Of a stretch of DNA of 64,000 nucleotides, positions 44,095 through 51,514 are shown one piece after another (the stretch's first letter is position 1; every line of letters begins with the position of its first letter). The stretch is taken from the NCBI GenBank assembly GCA_945876285.1, contig CAMCNO010000001.1:62001-126000 (forward strand). The letters run 5' to 3'. The notes beneath the pieces are model-generated. The model had not been told where the DNA came from and made no database searches. It saw nothing but the letters and a program-made list of their open reading frames with translations. Source of the DNA: an uncultured Clostridia bacterium (lineage in GTDB: Bacteria > Bacillota > Clostridia > Oscillospirales > Oscillospiraceae). A program made the translations under genes and the position numbers.

Positions 44095-45205
44095 CAGTGC
44101 GGCTACCACCTTCCAAAAGCCGCCTTCTGTAGCCGCCGCCATGCAGGACGCCCTGCTGACAATGAGCTCTCCAGGGCGGGGAGGCTATCCTGCCGCCATG
44201 AAAGCGGCGGAGACAGCTTTTCAGTGCCGGAGTGAGCTGGCAGAGCTGTTCGGCGTCGGAAACCCGGAGCGGGTCATTTTTACCTCCAATGCCACGCATG
44301 GATTAAATATCGCCATCAAAAGTCTGGTGCCGCCGGGCGGGAAAGCAGTCGTCTCCGGGTATGAGCACAACGCTGTGACACGGCCGCTGACGGCGCTGGG
44401 CGCAGAGGTCTCTGTGGCAGAAGCGCCGTTGTTCCGGCAGTCTGAGGTGGCCGCTGCTTTTGACCGACTGGTCGTTCCCGGCACTGACGCCGTGATCTGC
44501 AACCACATTTCCAACGTATTCGGCTTTATTCAACCCGTGGAGGCGATCGCGGCGATGTGCCGTGAGCGCGGCGTGCCCTTCATCATCGACGCCTCCCAGT
44601 CCGCCGGAGTGCTTCCTCTCAACCTGGACCGGCTGGGAGCAGCGTTCATTGCCATGCCCGGCCACAAGGGATTATACGGCCCCCAGGGGACAGGGGTCCT
44701 GCTGTGCGGGGAAAATGTGCCTGTCAGGACCTTGCTGGAAGGCGGAACAGGCAGCTTATCCATGCAGCAGGAGATGCCGGATTTTCTGCCGGATCGCCTG
44801 GAGGCCGGCACTCATAATATGCCCGGCATCGCAGGGCTGCTGGCAGGCGTCCGGTTTGTCAAGCAAAGAGAGATGGCCAACATTCTCAACCATGAACGCC
44901 GTCTGACTCTGCTGGCGGCAGAGGGATTACGGACATTCTCCGGTGCAAAGGTCTTTGCCATGCCGGGACTGCGGGAACAGGCCGGGGTACTGTCCTTCGT
45001 CCCGCTGAAAAAGGATGTGGAGGAGGTCGGCAACAGATTGGCGGAACAGGGAATCGCTGTCCGAACGGGCCTCCACTGCGCACCTGTTGCCCACAAAAGC
45101 GCCGGAACGCTGGACACAGGCACTATACGAGTGAGCTTTTCTGATTTGAATACACGGTCGGAAGTCTACCGGCTCTTAGCTGTCCTCCATGACCTTCTTC
45201 ATTGA
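44081..45205 (+). CDS. cysteine desulfurase family aminotransferase (class V, EF2568 type)
   Basis: A 374-residue PLP enzyme. MIYLDSAATTFQKPPSV is the N-terminal signature, FIIDASQSAGVLPLNL holds the PLP-binding Asp and MPGHKGLYGPQGTGVLL the Schiff-base Lys; GLHCAPVAHKSAGT carries the catalytic Cys. This is the group seen next to selenium-dependent molybdenum hydroxylase genes, related to CsdB/SufS, and would release S or Se from cysteine or selenocysteine. With the DUF3343 carrier it forms a two-gene module; no selD or hydroxylase gene is in the window. Confidence 0.85.
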   Translation: MIYLDSAATTFQKPPSVAAAMQDALLTMSSPGRGGYPAAMKAAETAFQCRSELAELFGVGNPERVIFTSNATHGLNIAIKSLVPPGGKAVVSGYEHNAVTRPLTALGAEVSVAEAPLFRQSEVAAAFDRLVVPGTDAVICNHISNVFGFIQPVEAIAAMCRERGVPFIIDASQSAGVLPLNLDRLGAAFIAMPGHKGLYGPQGTGVLLCGENVPVRTLLEGGTGSLSMQQEMPDFLPDRLEAGTHNMPGIAGLLAGVRFVKQREMANILNHERRLTLLAAEGLRTFSGAKVFAMPGLREQAGVLSFVPLKKDVEEVGNRLAEQGIAVRTGLHCAPVAHKSAGTLDTGTIRVSFSDLNTRSEVYRLLAVLHDLLH

Positions 45206-45243
45206 TTTTTCTGAACAGTCCGTGAATTTTCCCTGGATTCGCC

Positions 45244-45272
45244 TTGCAATCTACTGGCATTTTTTATATAAT
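45244..45272 (+). promoter_or_regulatory. promoter of cdaA-cdaR
   Basis: TTGCAA (45244-45249), 17-bp spacer, TATAAT (45267-45272), 38 nt before cdaA. Confidence 0.82.
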
Positions 45273-45309
45273 CAAGATATTCATGGCCTGAAAGGGATGA
45301 TGACGTAAA

Positions 45310-46194
45310 ATGGATGTGAATTTCACCGTGCTGCTTGCTGATGTCGGCCGGTATTTGCTGTCGATTCAGGTCACAGATTATCTGGACATCGCCATTATGG
45401 CGCTGGTGCTTTATAAAATTCTGACCTGGGTGCAGAGCACCAAGGCGGCCAGCCTCCTCAAGGGCCTGTTCGTATTTCTGGCAGCGCTGATGCTGTCCTC
45501 TGTGTTCAAGCTCCACGGCATCAACTATCTGCTCAGCCGCATGGTGGATTTGGGTGTGCTGGCCCTCATTGTCCTGTTCCAGCCGGAGATCCGCCGTCTG
45601 CTGGAGCAGATGGGCAGCCGCCGTTTCATTGCCTTCTTTACCCACACGGAAGCCGGCAATGTGATGGACCAGATGATCAGCCAGACCGTTCTGGCCTGTA
45701 CCGAGATGTCCCAGTCCCGCACCGGCGCACTCATCGTATTCGAGCGTGAGATGTTGCTGGATGACATGGTGCGCAGCGGTACAGTACTGGACGCCGCCGT
45801 TTCCAGCGAGCTTTTGAAAAATATCTTCTTCGTGAAAGCCCCCATGCACGACGGCGCCGTCATTGTCCGCCACGGGCGGGTACTGGGCGCCGGCTGTATG
45901 CTGCCGCTGAGCAAAAATGTCAATCTCTCCAGAGATTTGGGAATGCGCCACCGTGCCGGTATCGGCATGAGCGAAAACTCCGACGCGGTAGTGGTCATCG
46001 TCTCGGAAGAGACCGGTTCCATCTCTGTGGCCATCGGCGGTATGCTCAAGCGTCACCTGAAGCCGGAAACTCTGGAAAACCTCCTGCGGAACGAGCTGCT
46101 TCCGCAGGATGCAGAGGAATCGGACAAGCAGAAGTTCAGTTTGTTGAATCTGCTGCGCCCCAAAAAGGATGGAGGTGCGGATGATGCAGAATGA
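45310..46194 (+). CDS. cdaA: diadenylate cyclase CdaA
   Basis: Membrane-bound c-di-AMP synthase, 294 residues. Three N-terminal membrane helices (about 25-92) precede the DAC domain. Catalytic motifs are MHDGAVIV (Asp181-Gly-Ala) and MRHRAGIG (Arg213-His-Arg). c-di-AMP controls potassium and osmolyte transport and wall homeostasis. The next gene is its regulator CdaR; glmM, the usual third partner, is not present here. The ribosome-binding site is weak. Confidence 0.95.
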   Translation: MDVNFTVLLADVGRYLLSIQVTDYLDIAIMALVLYKILTWVQSTKAASLLKGLFVFLAALMLSSVFKLHGINYLLSRMVDLGVLALIVLFQPEIRRLLEQMGSRRFIAFFTHTEAGNVMDQMISQTVLACTEMSQSRTGALIVFEREMLLDDMVRSGTVLDAAVSSELLKNIFFVKAPMHDGAVIVRHGRVLGAGCMLPLSKNVNLSRDLGMRHRAGIGMSENSDAVVVIVSEETGSISVAIGGMLKRHLKPETLENLLRNELLPQDAEESDKQKFSLLNLLRPKKDGGADDAE

Positions 46195-47485
46195 AAAGAT
46201 GAACCATCGGAAAATCCTGTATATCCTGCTGTCCGTTCTGATCGCCGCCGCTGTCTGGGCCTTTGTGGACGAATTCGGAAACAACGGCGGACCTTTCCTG
46301 GTAGAGCAGAAGGTCACGGACATTCCCATCGAGTATATCTCAGAGGATACGCTCACCGACCGGGGATTGATGCTGCTGAAGGATGGCACCAGCCAGAGCA
46401 TCGACCTGACTTTCCGCGGTTCCCGGCGCATCGTTACGCGGCTTGACCGCAGCAAGGTACGGGTGACCGTGGACCTGTCCGGCGTATCCAGACCCGGTGT
46501 CCAGGGTATTGGTACGTCAGTCTCCATTACAGACCGGAAATTTTCACTGAACAACAATGTGACCATCACAGACCGCAGTTTTTACAATGCTACCGTGAAC
46601 ATCAGCGAGCTGAACAGCCGTACCGTGGAGATACGCTGTGAAGTGACCGGCAATGTGGCGGAGGGTTATTCCGCCGGCGAAGTCCGGTTGTCCCAAAACA
46701 CGCTGGAGATTCGGGGTCTTGCCAAGGACATCAATCCCGTCAGCTATGCCAAGGTCACGCTGGATATCGGTAAAAATACAATGGAAACTGTAACAAAGGA
46801 CCTGTCTATCCAGTTCTATGACCGCTACGACCGCCTGATCGAAAACGATGACATTTATCCCCTGGCAGACAGCGTCCAGGCTACGCTGCCGGTCTATGTG
46901 ACCAAGGAACTGAAGCTGGTCATAGACTTCCTGGAGGCGCCCGGCGCCCGTGTCAGCAATCTGGACTATACTATCAGCCCGTCCACCATCACCGTCTCCG
47001 GAGACGCCGGAAAGCTGAAAAATGTGAACACGATCGTGCTGGGCGAGTTCGATCTTTTGAAGCTGCTGGAGGAAGGCGCTTCCACCAACACCTATCCCAT
47101 CATTATCCCCGACGGCTGCCAGAATCTCAGCGGTGTCACCCGGGCCACCATGCAGATCAACTTCAAGGACATGGCCGGTGCCGAGGTCGTGGCGACCCAG
47201 ATGGAATACGCAGCGCTGCCTGAGGGTAAAGAGGCAGAGGTACTGACGGAGGAATTGACGGTGAGCATATTCGGCACGGCAGAGGAAGTCGCCGCCATCA
47301 CCACCGAAAATCTGATCGTCACCGCTGATCTGACGGACTATGCAGCCGCTTCCGGCACCTATACCGTCCCCGCTACCGTGTCGGTGAAGGGCACCGGAGA
47401 CATCGGTATCCTGGGCAAGTACCAGGTGCAGGTGACTATCCGGGAGTCCGCGCCGCCGGAAGAAGAACCTCCCGCGGAAGAATAA
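46184..47485 (+). CDS. cdaR: CdaR (YbbR-domain) regulator of CdaA
   Basis: A 433-residue protein with a single N-terminal membrane helix (KILYILLSVLIAAAVWAFVD) and a run of about four extracellular YbbR domains (e.g. RTVEIRCEVTGNVAEGYSAGEV, then KELKLVIDFLEAPGARVSNLDYTISPSTITVSG). CdaR binds CdaA and modulates its activity. It overlaps cdaA by 11 nt; of two tandem ATGs the second (46184) has the better spacing to GGAGGTG. The C-terminal end is a PEEE-rich tail. Confidence 0.88.
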   Translation: MQNEKMNHRKILYILLSVLIAAAVWAFVDEFGNNGGPFLVEQKVTDIPIEYISEDTLTDRGLMLLKDGTSQSIDLTFRGSRRIVTRLDRSKVRVTVDLSGVSRPGVQGIGTSVSITDRKFSLNNNVTITDRSFYNATVNISELNSRTVEIRCEVTGNVAEGYSAGEVRLSQNTLEIRGLAKDINPVSYAKVTLDIGKNTMETVTKDLSIQFYDRYDRLIENDDIYPLADSVQATLPVYVTKELKLVIDFLEAPGARVSNLDYTISPSTITVSGDAGKLKNVNTIVLGEFDLLKLLEEGASTNTYPIIIPDGCQNLSGVTRATMQINFKDMAGAEVVATQMEYAALPEGKEAEVLTEELTVSIFGTAEEVAAITTENLIVTADLTDYAAASGTYTVPATVSVKGTGDIGILGKYQVQVTIRESAPPEEEPPAEE

Positions 47486-47500
47486 TACAGGAGAAAAAAC

Positions 47501-47911
47501 ATGACCCAAATCGCAACTGTTGAACGTATCATCGACGCAGACCACGCGGAGATCTCCGTCCCCAGAAAATCCGCCTGCGGGCACGACTGTGAGGAGTGCG
47601 CCGGCTGCGGCGTCACCGGGGCGGCTGTCCACGCAAAGGCTGTCAACCCAATCGGCGCCCGTCCCGGACAGAAGGTGGTCGTACAGAGCAGCACCCAGAA
47701 AATGCTGGGCATCGTGGTCCTTGTCTATCTGATCCCCGTTGTACTGTTTTTGGCAGGCTACCTGCTGGCAGCTTTCCTGACTGCCAGCGTGGCTGTCCAG
47801 TACACGGTGGCTGTGGCAGCCTTTCTGATGGGCATTGGCTTTGCCATCCTGTATGACCGGCATCTGCGGGACAGGGGAGGACTTTCGTTCACGATCGTCC
47901 GTCTGTTCTGA
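47501..47911 (+). CDS. rseC: SoxR-reducing system protein RseC family
   Basis: A 136-residue membrane protein. The N-terminal cytoplasmic part has a Cys cluster, SACGHDCEECAGCG, likely binding an iron-sulfur cluster, and two membrane helices follow (IVVLVYLIPVVLFLAGYLLA and VAVAAFLMGIGFAILY). In other bacteria RseC is linked to the Rnf complex and reduction of SoxR; no rnf gene lies here. 15 nt after cdaR. Confidence 0.85.
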   Translation: MTQIATVERIIDADHAEISVPRKSACGHDCEECAGCGVTGAAVHAKAVNPIGARPGQKVVVQSSTQKMLGIVVLVYLIPVVLFLAGYLLAAFLTASVAVQYTVAVAAFLMGIGFAILYDRHLRDRGGLSFTIVRLF

Positions 47912-47914
47912 GGC

Positions 47915-48820
47915 GTGTTCGGTTATGTGAGGCCCCCTCTCCAGGCGCTGAGCGAGGAGGAAGTGGAGCGGTTCCGGCGAATGTACTGCGGACTGTGTCA
48001 TATCCTTGGACGGCGGTACGGTCAGGCAGCTCGCTTTATCCTGAATTATGATTTCACCTATCTGGCGATTCTCCTTTCCGACCCGGAGGAGGGAAATGTC
48101 TCCGGTGCCCGCTGCTATGTGAGCCCTCTGCGGCAGCGGGCTTACCTGGAATCCAGTGCGGCTATGGAATTGGCGGCGGATGAGAGCGTGATTTTGGCCT
48201 ATTGGCAGCTGCGGGACGGTGTCTCTGACCACGACTGGTTCCACGGGCTGAAATACCGCACGGCTTCCGCTGCTCTTGAGAGCGCTTATCGGAAAGCGGC
48301 GGCTTACAGGCCCGGCTTTGACACGGCGGTACGGACACAGCTCAGCCGTCTTTCAGATTTGGAAAAGGAAAGCTGCTCCTCCATGGACATGGCAGCGGAC
48401 GCTTTCGCGGCGCTGCTGGGCAGCGCCGCCCAGGAAGTATCCGATCCGGTTCGGCGCCGGGTGTTGGAGCAGCTTCTGTACCATCTGGGCCGCTGGGTCT
48501 ATCTGGTGGATGCGGCGGACGATTTGAAAAAAGATGCTGCCAGCGGAAATTATAACCCCGTGGCTCTGCGGTTCGGTCTGACTACCGGAAGCTGGACGGC
48601 GGACGCACGCTGGGAATTCGCCCTCTCTCTGGACCATTCCATCCGCATGATGGCGACCGCCTTTGAACTCTGGGATTTTGGCGCCTGGACGCCCATCCTG
48701 GAAGCGACGATCTATCAGGGACTTTTCCAAGTTGGAAAATCTGTTCTGGACGGCACGTTCCGGACAACCTACCGCAACGATGAGAGAAAGAAACGCAAGA
48801 AGGTCGAGGAAAGCACATGA
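47915..48820 (+). CDS. DUF5685 family protein
   Basis: A 301-residue protein of an uncharacterised clostridial family. MFGYVRPPLQALSEEEVERF and YCGLCHILGRRYGQAARFILNYD near the N terminus are the family signature, with a CxxC. The middle, including AADAFAALLGSAAQEV and YHLGRWVYLVDAADDLKKD, is helical with an Asp-rich end resembling isoprenoid-synthase-like folds, which is only a resemblance. GTG start, coupled to the rseC stop. It overlaps the following DnaJ gene by 4 nt, a pairing conserved in Clostridia. Confidence 0.8.
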   Translation: MFGYVRPPLQALSEEEVERFRRMYCGLCHILGRRYGQAARFILNYDFTYLAILLSDPEEGNVSGARCYVSPLRQRAYLESSAAMELAADESVILAYWQLRDGVSDHDWFHGLKYRTASAALESAYRKAAAYRPGFDTAVRTQLSRLSDLEKESCSSMDMAADAFAALLGSAAQEVSDPVRRRVLEQLLYHLGRWVYLVDAADDLKKDAASGNYNPVALRFGLTTGSWTADARWEFALSLDHSIRMMATAFELWDFGAWTPILEATIYQGLFQVGKSVLDGTFRTTYRNDERKKRKKVEEST

Positions 48821-49461
48821 ACGATCCCTATCAAATTCTTGGCGTACCGGAGACCGCCTCTGACGAAGAAGTCAAACGGGCCTACCGGGAGCTGGCACGG
48901 AAGTACCATCCTGACAACTACCACGACAATCCCCTGGCCGATCTGGCACAGGAGAAAATGAAAGATATCAACGCCGCTTACGAGCAGATCACCAAAATGC
49001 GCAGCGGCGCGAAAAGCGGCGGGTATTCTTCCGCCGGAAGCTCCGGCTCTTACGGCGGTTACGGCGGCTATCAGCAGCAGTACAGCAGCCAGTCCTCGTC
49101 AGGCAGCTCTGTTCTGCAGCAGGTACGCATTGCCATCAATACAGGCAATATCAGCCGGGCCGAGGCACTGCTTGCCAATTACAGCGACCATAATGCCGAG
49201 TGGAACTTCCTGCGGGGCGCTGTATGTTACCGCCGTGGCTGGATGGATGAGGCCAAGCGGTATTACCAGACCGCCTGCCAAATGGACCCCGGAAATGCCG
49301 AGTACCGTCAGGCGCTGGAGTTTATGGAACGCGGTACGGAATCGGCCTACCGCCCGGGCGGCCAGCCCTTTGGAACGGAAGTATGCGGCGGAAACCTCTG
49401 CCTGCCCCTGTGCTGTCTGTGGACGCTTTGCAACGGCGGCGGGTACTGTTTCTTCTGCTGA
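48817..49461 (+). CDS. DnaJ-domain protein with Cys-rich tail
   Basis: A 214-residue protein. Residues 1-65 are a J domain with YRELARKYHPDNYHDN (HPD motif), which stimulates Hsp70 ATPase. A Gly/Ser/Tyr/Gln-rich linker (about 68-98, SYGGYGGYQQQY) and a TPR-like helical segment (RAEALLANYSDHNAEWNFLRG, then DEAKRYYQTACQMDPGNAEY) follow. The C-terminal 25 residues are Cys-rich and hydrophobic (CGGNLCLPLCCLWTLC), maybe a membrane or metal-binding tail. Coupled to DUF5685. The client is unknown. Confidence 0.82.
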   Translation: MNDPYQILGVPETASDEEVKRAYRELARKYHPDNYHDNPLADLAQEKMKDINAAYEQITKMRSGAKSGGYSSAGSSGSYGGYGGYQQQYSSQSSSGSSVLQQVRIAINTGNISRAEALLANYSDHNAEWNFLRGAVCYRRGWMDEAKRYYQTACQMDPGNAEYRQALEFMERGTESAYRPGGQPFGTEVCGGNLCLPLCCLWTLCNGGGYCFFC

Positions 49462-49480
49462 GAAATAGGAGGAAGCAAAC

Positions 49481-50359
49481 GTGATCAAGAGTATGACCGG
49501 CTACGGCCGGGCAAGGGAAGTGCTGAATAAGCGGGATATCACCGTGGAGGTGCGCTCCGTCAATAACCGCTATCTGGACTGCACCGTCAAGATGCCAAGG
49601 ATGTACGCTTTTGCGGAGGATGCGGTCAAGCAGCACGTGCAGAAGGCCATTTCCCGGGGAAAGGTGGATGTGTTCATCACCGTGGACGCCTCCGCCGCCG
49701 ATGTGGCGAAGGTCACCGTCAACCGGGAGCTGGCGGCACAGTACGCCGCTGCCCTGCAGGAACTGTCTGGAGTCTGCGGTACCGAGTCCCATGTGACACC
49801 GGAGCAGCTGTCCCGGTTCCCGGATGTGCTGACCGTCACCAAGGCCGACGAGGACCTGGAAACCGTCAGCGCCGACCTTTGCACGGTTTTGGACAAGGCT
49901 CTGGCGGCGTATAATGAGATGCGGGCTGTGGAAGGCGCCAAGCTGGCGGAAGACATCGGAAACCGTCTCGTCTTTATTGAAAATTATACCAGCCAGGTGG
50001 AAGAGCGTTCTCCCCAGACCGTGGCGGAGTACCGGGCCAAGCTGACTGCCCGGATGCAGGAGGTGCTTCAGAGCACCACCATCGACCAGCAGCGCATCCT
50101 GACCGAGGCCGCCATCTACGCCGACAAGGTGGCTGTGGACGAGGAGACCGTCCGCCTGCGGAGCCATGTGGCCCAGCTGCGGACCATGCTCACCTCCGAC
50201 GAGCCTATGGGCCGGAAGATGGACTTCCTGATTCAGGAGGTCAACCGGGAATCCAACACCATCGGCTCCAAGTGCAATGACGTAGCCATTGCCCAGGTGG
50301 TCGTTGGCCTGAAGGCGGAAGTGGAGAAGATGCGCGAGCAGGTCCAGAACGTGGAGTGA
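49481..50359 (+). CDS. yicC: YicC family endoribonuclease
   Basis: A 292-residue protein (YloC in Bacillus). [11 protein letters not shown] is the N-terminal signature and the C-terminal DUF1732 domain has [15 protein letters not shown]. YicC-type proteins were shown to be endoribonucleases in several bacteria. GTG start with AGGAGG 7 nt upstream. It opens the housekeeping run yicC-remA-gmk-rpoZ-priA. Confidence 0.92.
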   Translation: MIKSMTGYGRAREVLNKRDITVEVRSVNNRYLDCTVKMPRMYAFAEDAVKQHVQKAISRGKVDVFITVDASAADVAKVTVNRELAAQYAAALQELSGVCGTESHVTPEQLSRFPDVLTVTKADEDLETVSADLCTVLDKALAAYNEMRAVEGAKLAEDIGNRLVFIENYTSQVEERSPQTVAEYRAKLTARMQEVLQSTTIDQQRILTEAAIYADKVAVDEETVRLRSHVAQLRTMLTSDEPMGRKMDFLIQEVNRESNTIGSKCNDVAIAQVVVGLKAEVEKMREQVQNVE

Positions 50360-50363
50360 AAAT

Positions 50364-50609
50364 ATGAAGCTCATCAATATCGGATTTGGCAATCTGGTCA
50401 GCGAGGAGCGGCTGGTAGCGATCGTCAGCCCGGATTCCGCGCCTATCAAACGTATGGTCCAGGAGACCAGGGAGCGCGGAATGCTCATTGACGCCACATA
50501 CGGCCGCAAAACCGCGTCCATCTTTATCATGGACAGCGACCATGTGATACTGTCGGCTCTGCCGCCGGAGAAATTCGGCATCAGCGGGGCAAACGTGGAA
50601 GAGAGATGA
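50364..50609 (+). CDS. remA: RemA/DUF370 family regulator
   Basis: An 81-residue DNA-binding protein; in Bacillus RemA activates biofilm matrix and osmoprotection genes. [20 protein letters not shown] and [25 protein letters not shown] are fully typical. It begins 4 nt after yicC and overlaps gmk by 4 nt. Its function in Clostridia is not defined. Confidence 0.93.
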   Translation: MKLINIGFGNLVSEERLVAIVSPDSAPIKRMVQETRERGMLIDATYGRKTASIFIMDSDHVILSALPPEKFGISGANVEER

Positions 50610-51211
50610 ACGATATGAAAAAGGGAAAGACTTTTATTATTTCCGGCCCTTCCGGTGTGGGAAAGAGCACGGTTTTAAGCGCGCTGCTGGAAAAGCGGCC
50701 CAATGTGTACTTTTCCGTTTCCGCAACCACCCGTGACCCCCGTCCGGGTGAGCTGGACGGCATCCACTATCATTTCATGGATGTGGATTCCTTCCGAAAG
50801 TGGATCGCCATGGATCAGTTCCTGGAGTATGCGGAATACGTGGGAAATTTCTACGGAACGCCCAAGCGGTTCGTGGACGAAGCCATGGAGCAGGGAAAGG
50901 ACGTCATTCTGGACATCGAGGTTCAGGGTGCCATCCAGGTGACCAGCAAGCGGCCGGACACGGTACGCATCTTTATCGCTCCTCCCAGTTGGTCGGAGTT
51001 GGAGCGCCGCCTTACGGAACGCGGCACCGACAGCAAGGACAAAATCCAGAAGCGGCTCCTGCGGGCCAAGGTGGAGTTCCAGACGGCACACACCTATGAT
51101 TATTTTGTCATCAACGATACCGTTGAAAACGCAGTCAAGGAACTGGACGCCATTATGACGGCAGAGCACTGCAAGCCCAAGGAACGCATGGAGATCATCA
51201 ACGGCAGATAA
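50606..51211 (+). CDS. gmk: guanylate kinase
   Basis: GMP kinase, 201 residues. P-loop [20 protein letters not shown]-binding [19 protein letters not shown] and the lid segment follow; [12 protein letters not shown] holds the conserved Asp. The start at 50606 overlaps remA; the ATG 9 nt later is an alternative. Supplies GDP for nucleotide pools. Confidence 0.95.
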   Translation: MNDMKKGKTFIISGPSGVGKSTVLSALLEKRPNVYFSVSATTRDPRPGELDGIHYHFMDVDSFRKWIAMDQFLEYAEYVGNFYGTPKRFVDEAMEQGKDVILDIEVQGAIQVTSKRPDTVRIFIAPPSWSELERRLTERGTDSKDKIQKRLLRAKVEFQTAHTYDYFVINDTVENAVKELDAIMTAEHCKPKERMEIINGR

Positions 51212-51271
51212 GTCCCTTAGAGTTTATAATATAAAAAATTTAGCCGAACGGCAGAATGGAAGTCGATCAAT

Positions 51272-51493
51272 ATGATGCTGTATCCCGCAATGAACAAGCT
51301 GACAAGCTATGTCCCCAACCGCTATATGCTGGTAAATGTGGTGGCCCGCCGGGCCCGCCAGATCGCAGAGACCGCTGAAGAGACAGGCGAGCGCTTGACT
51401 GAAAAGCCTGTGACTCTGGCTATCAACGAAGTGGCTGAAGGCAAGCTGGATGCTACCCAGATGGATCTGACCATCGAGGAAGAAAACGCGTAA
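51272..51493 (+). CDS. rpoZ: RNA polymerase omega subunit
   Basis: A 73-residue omega subunit. NKLTSYVPNRYMLVNVVARRA and KPVTLAINEVAEGKL are the beta-prime-binding signature. The start (tandem ATG at 51272) has only a weak GGAAG site, so the N terminus could also be the ATG at 51290. In Bacillus coaBC lies between rpoZ and priA; it is missing here. Confidence 0.9.
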   Translation: MMLYPAMNKLTSYVPNRYMLVNVVARRARQIAETAEETGERLTEKPVTLAINEVAEGKLDATQMDLTIEEENA

Positions 51494-51514
51494 ACACAAA
51501 AGGAGGGGCGAGGC

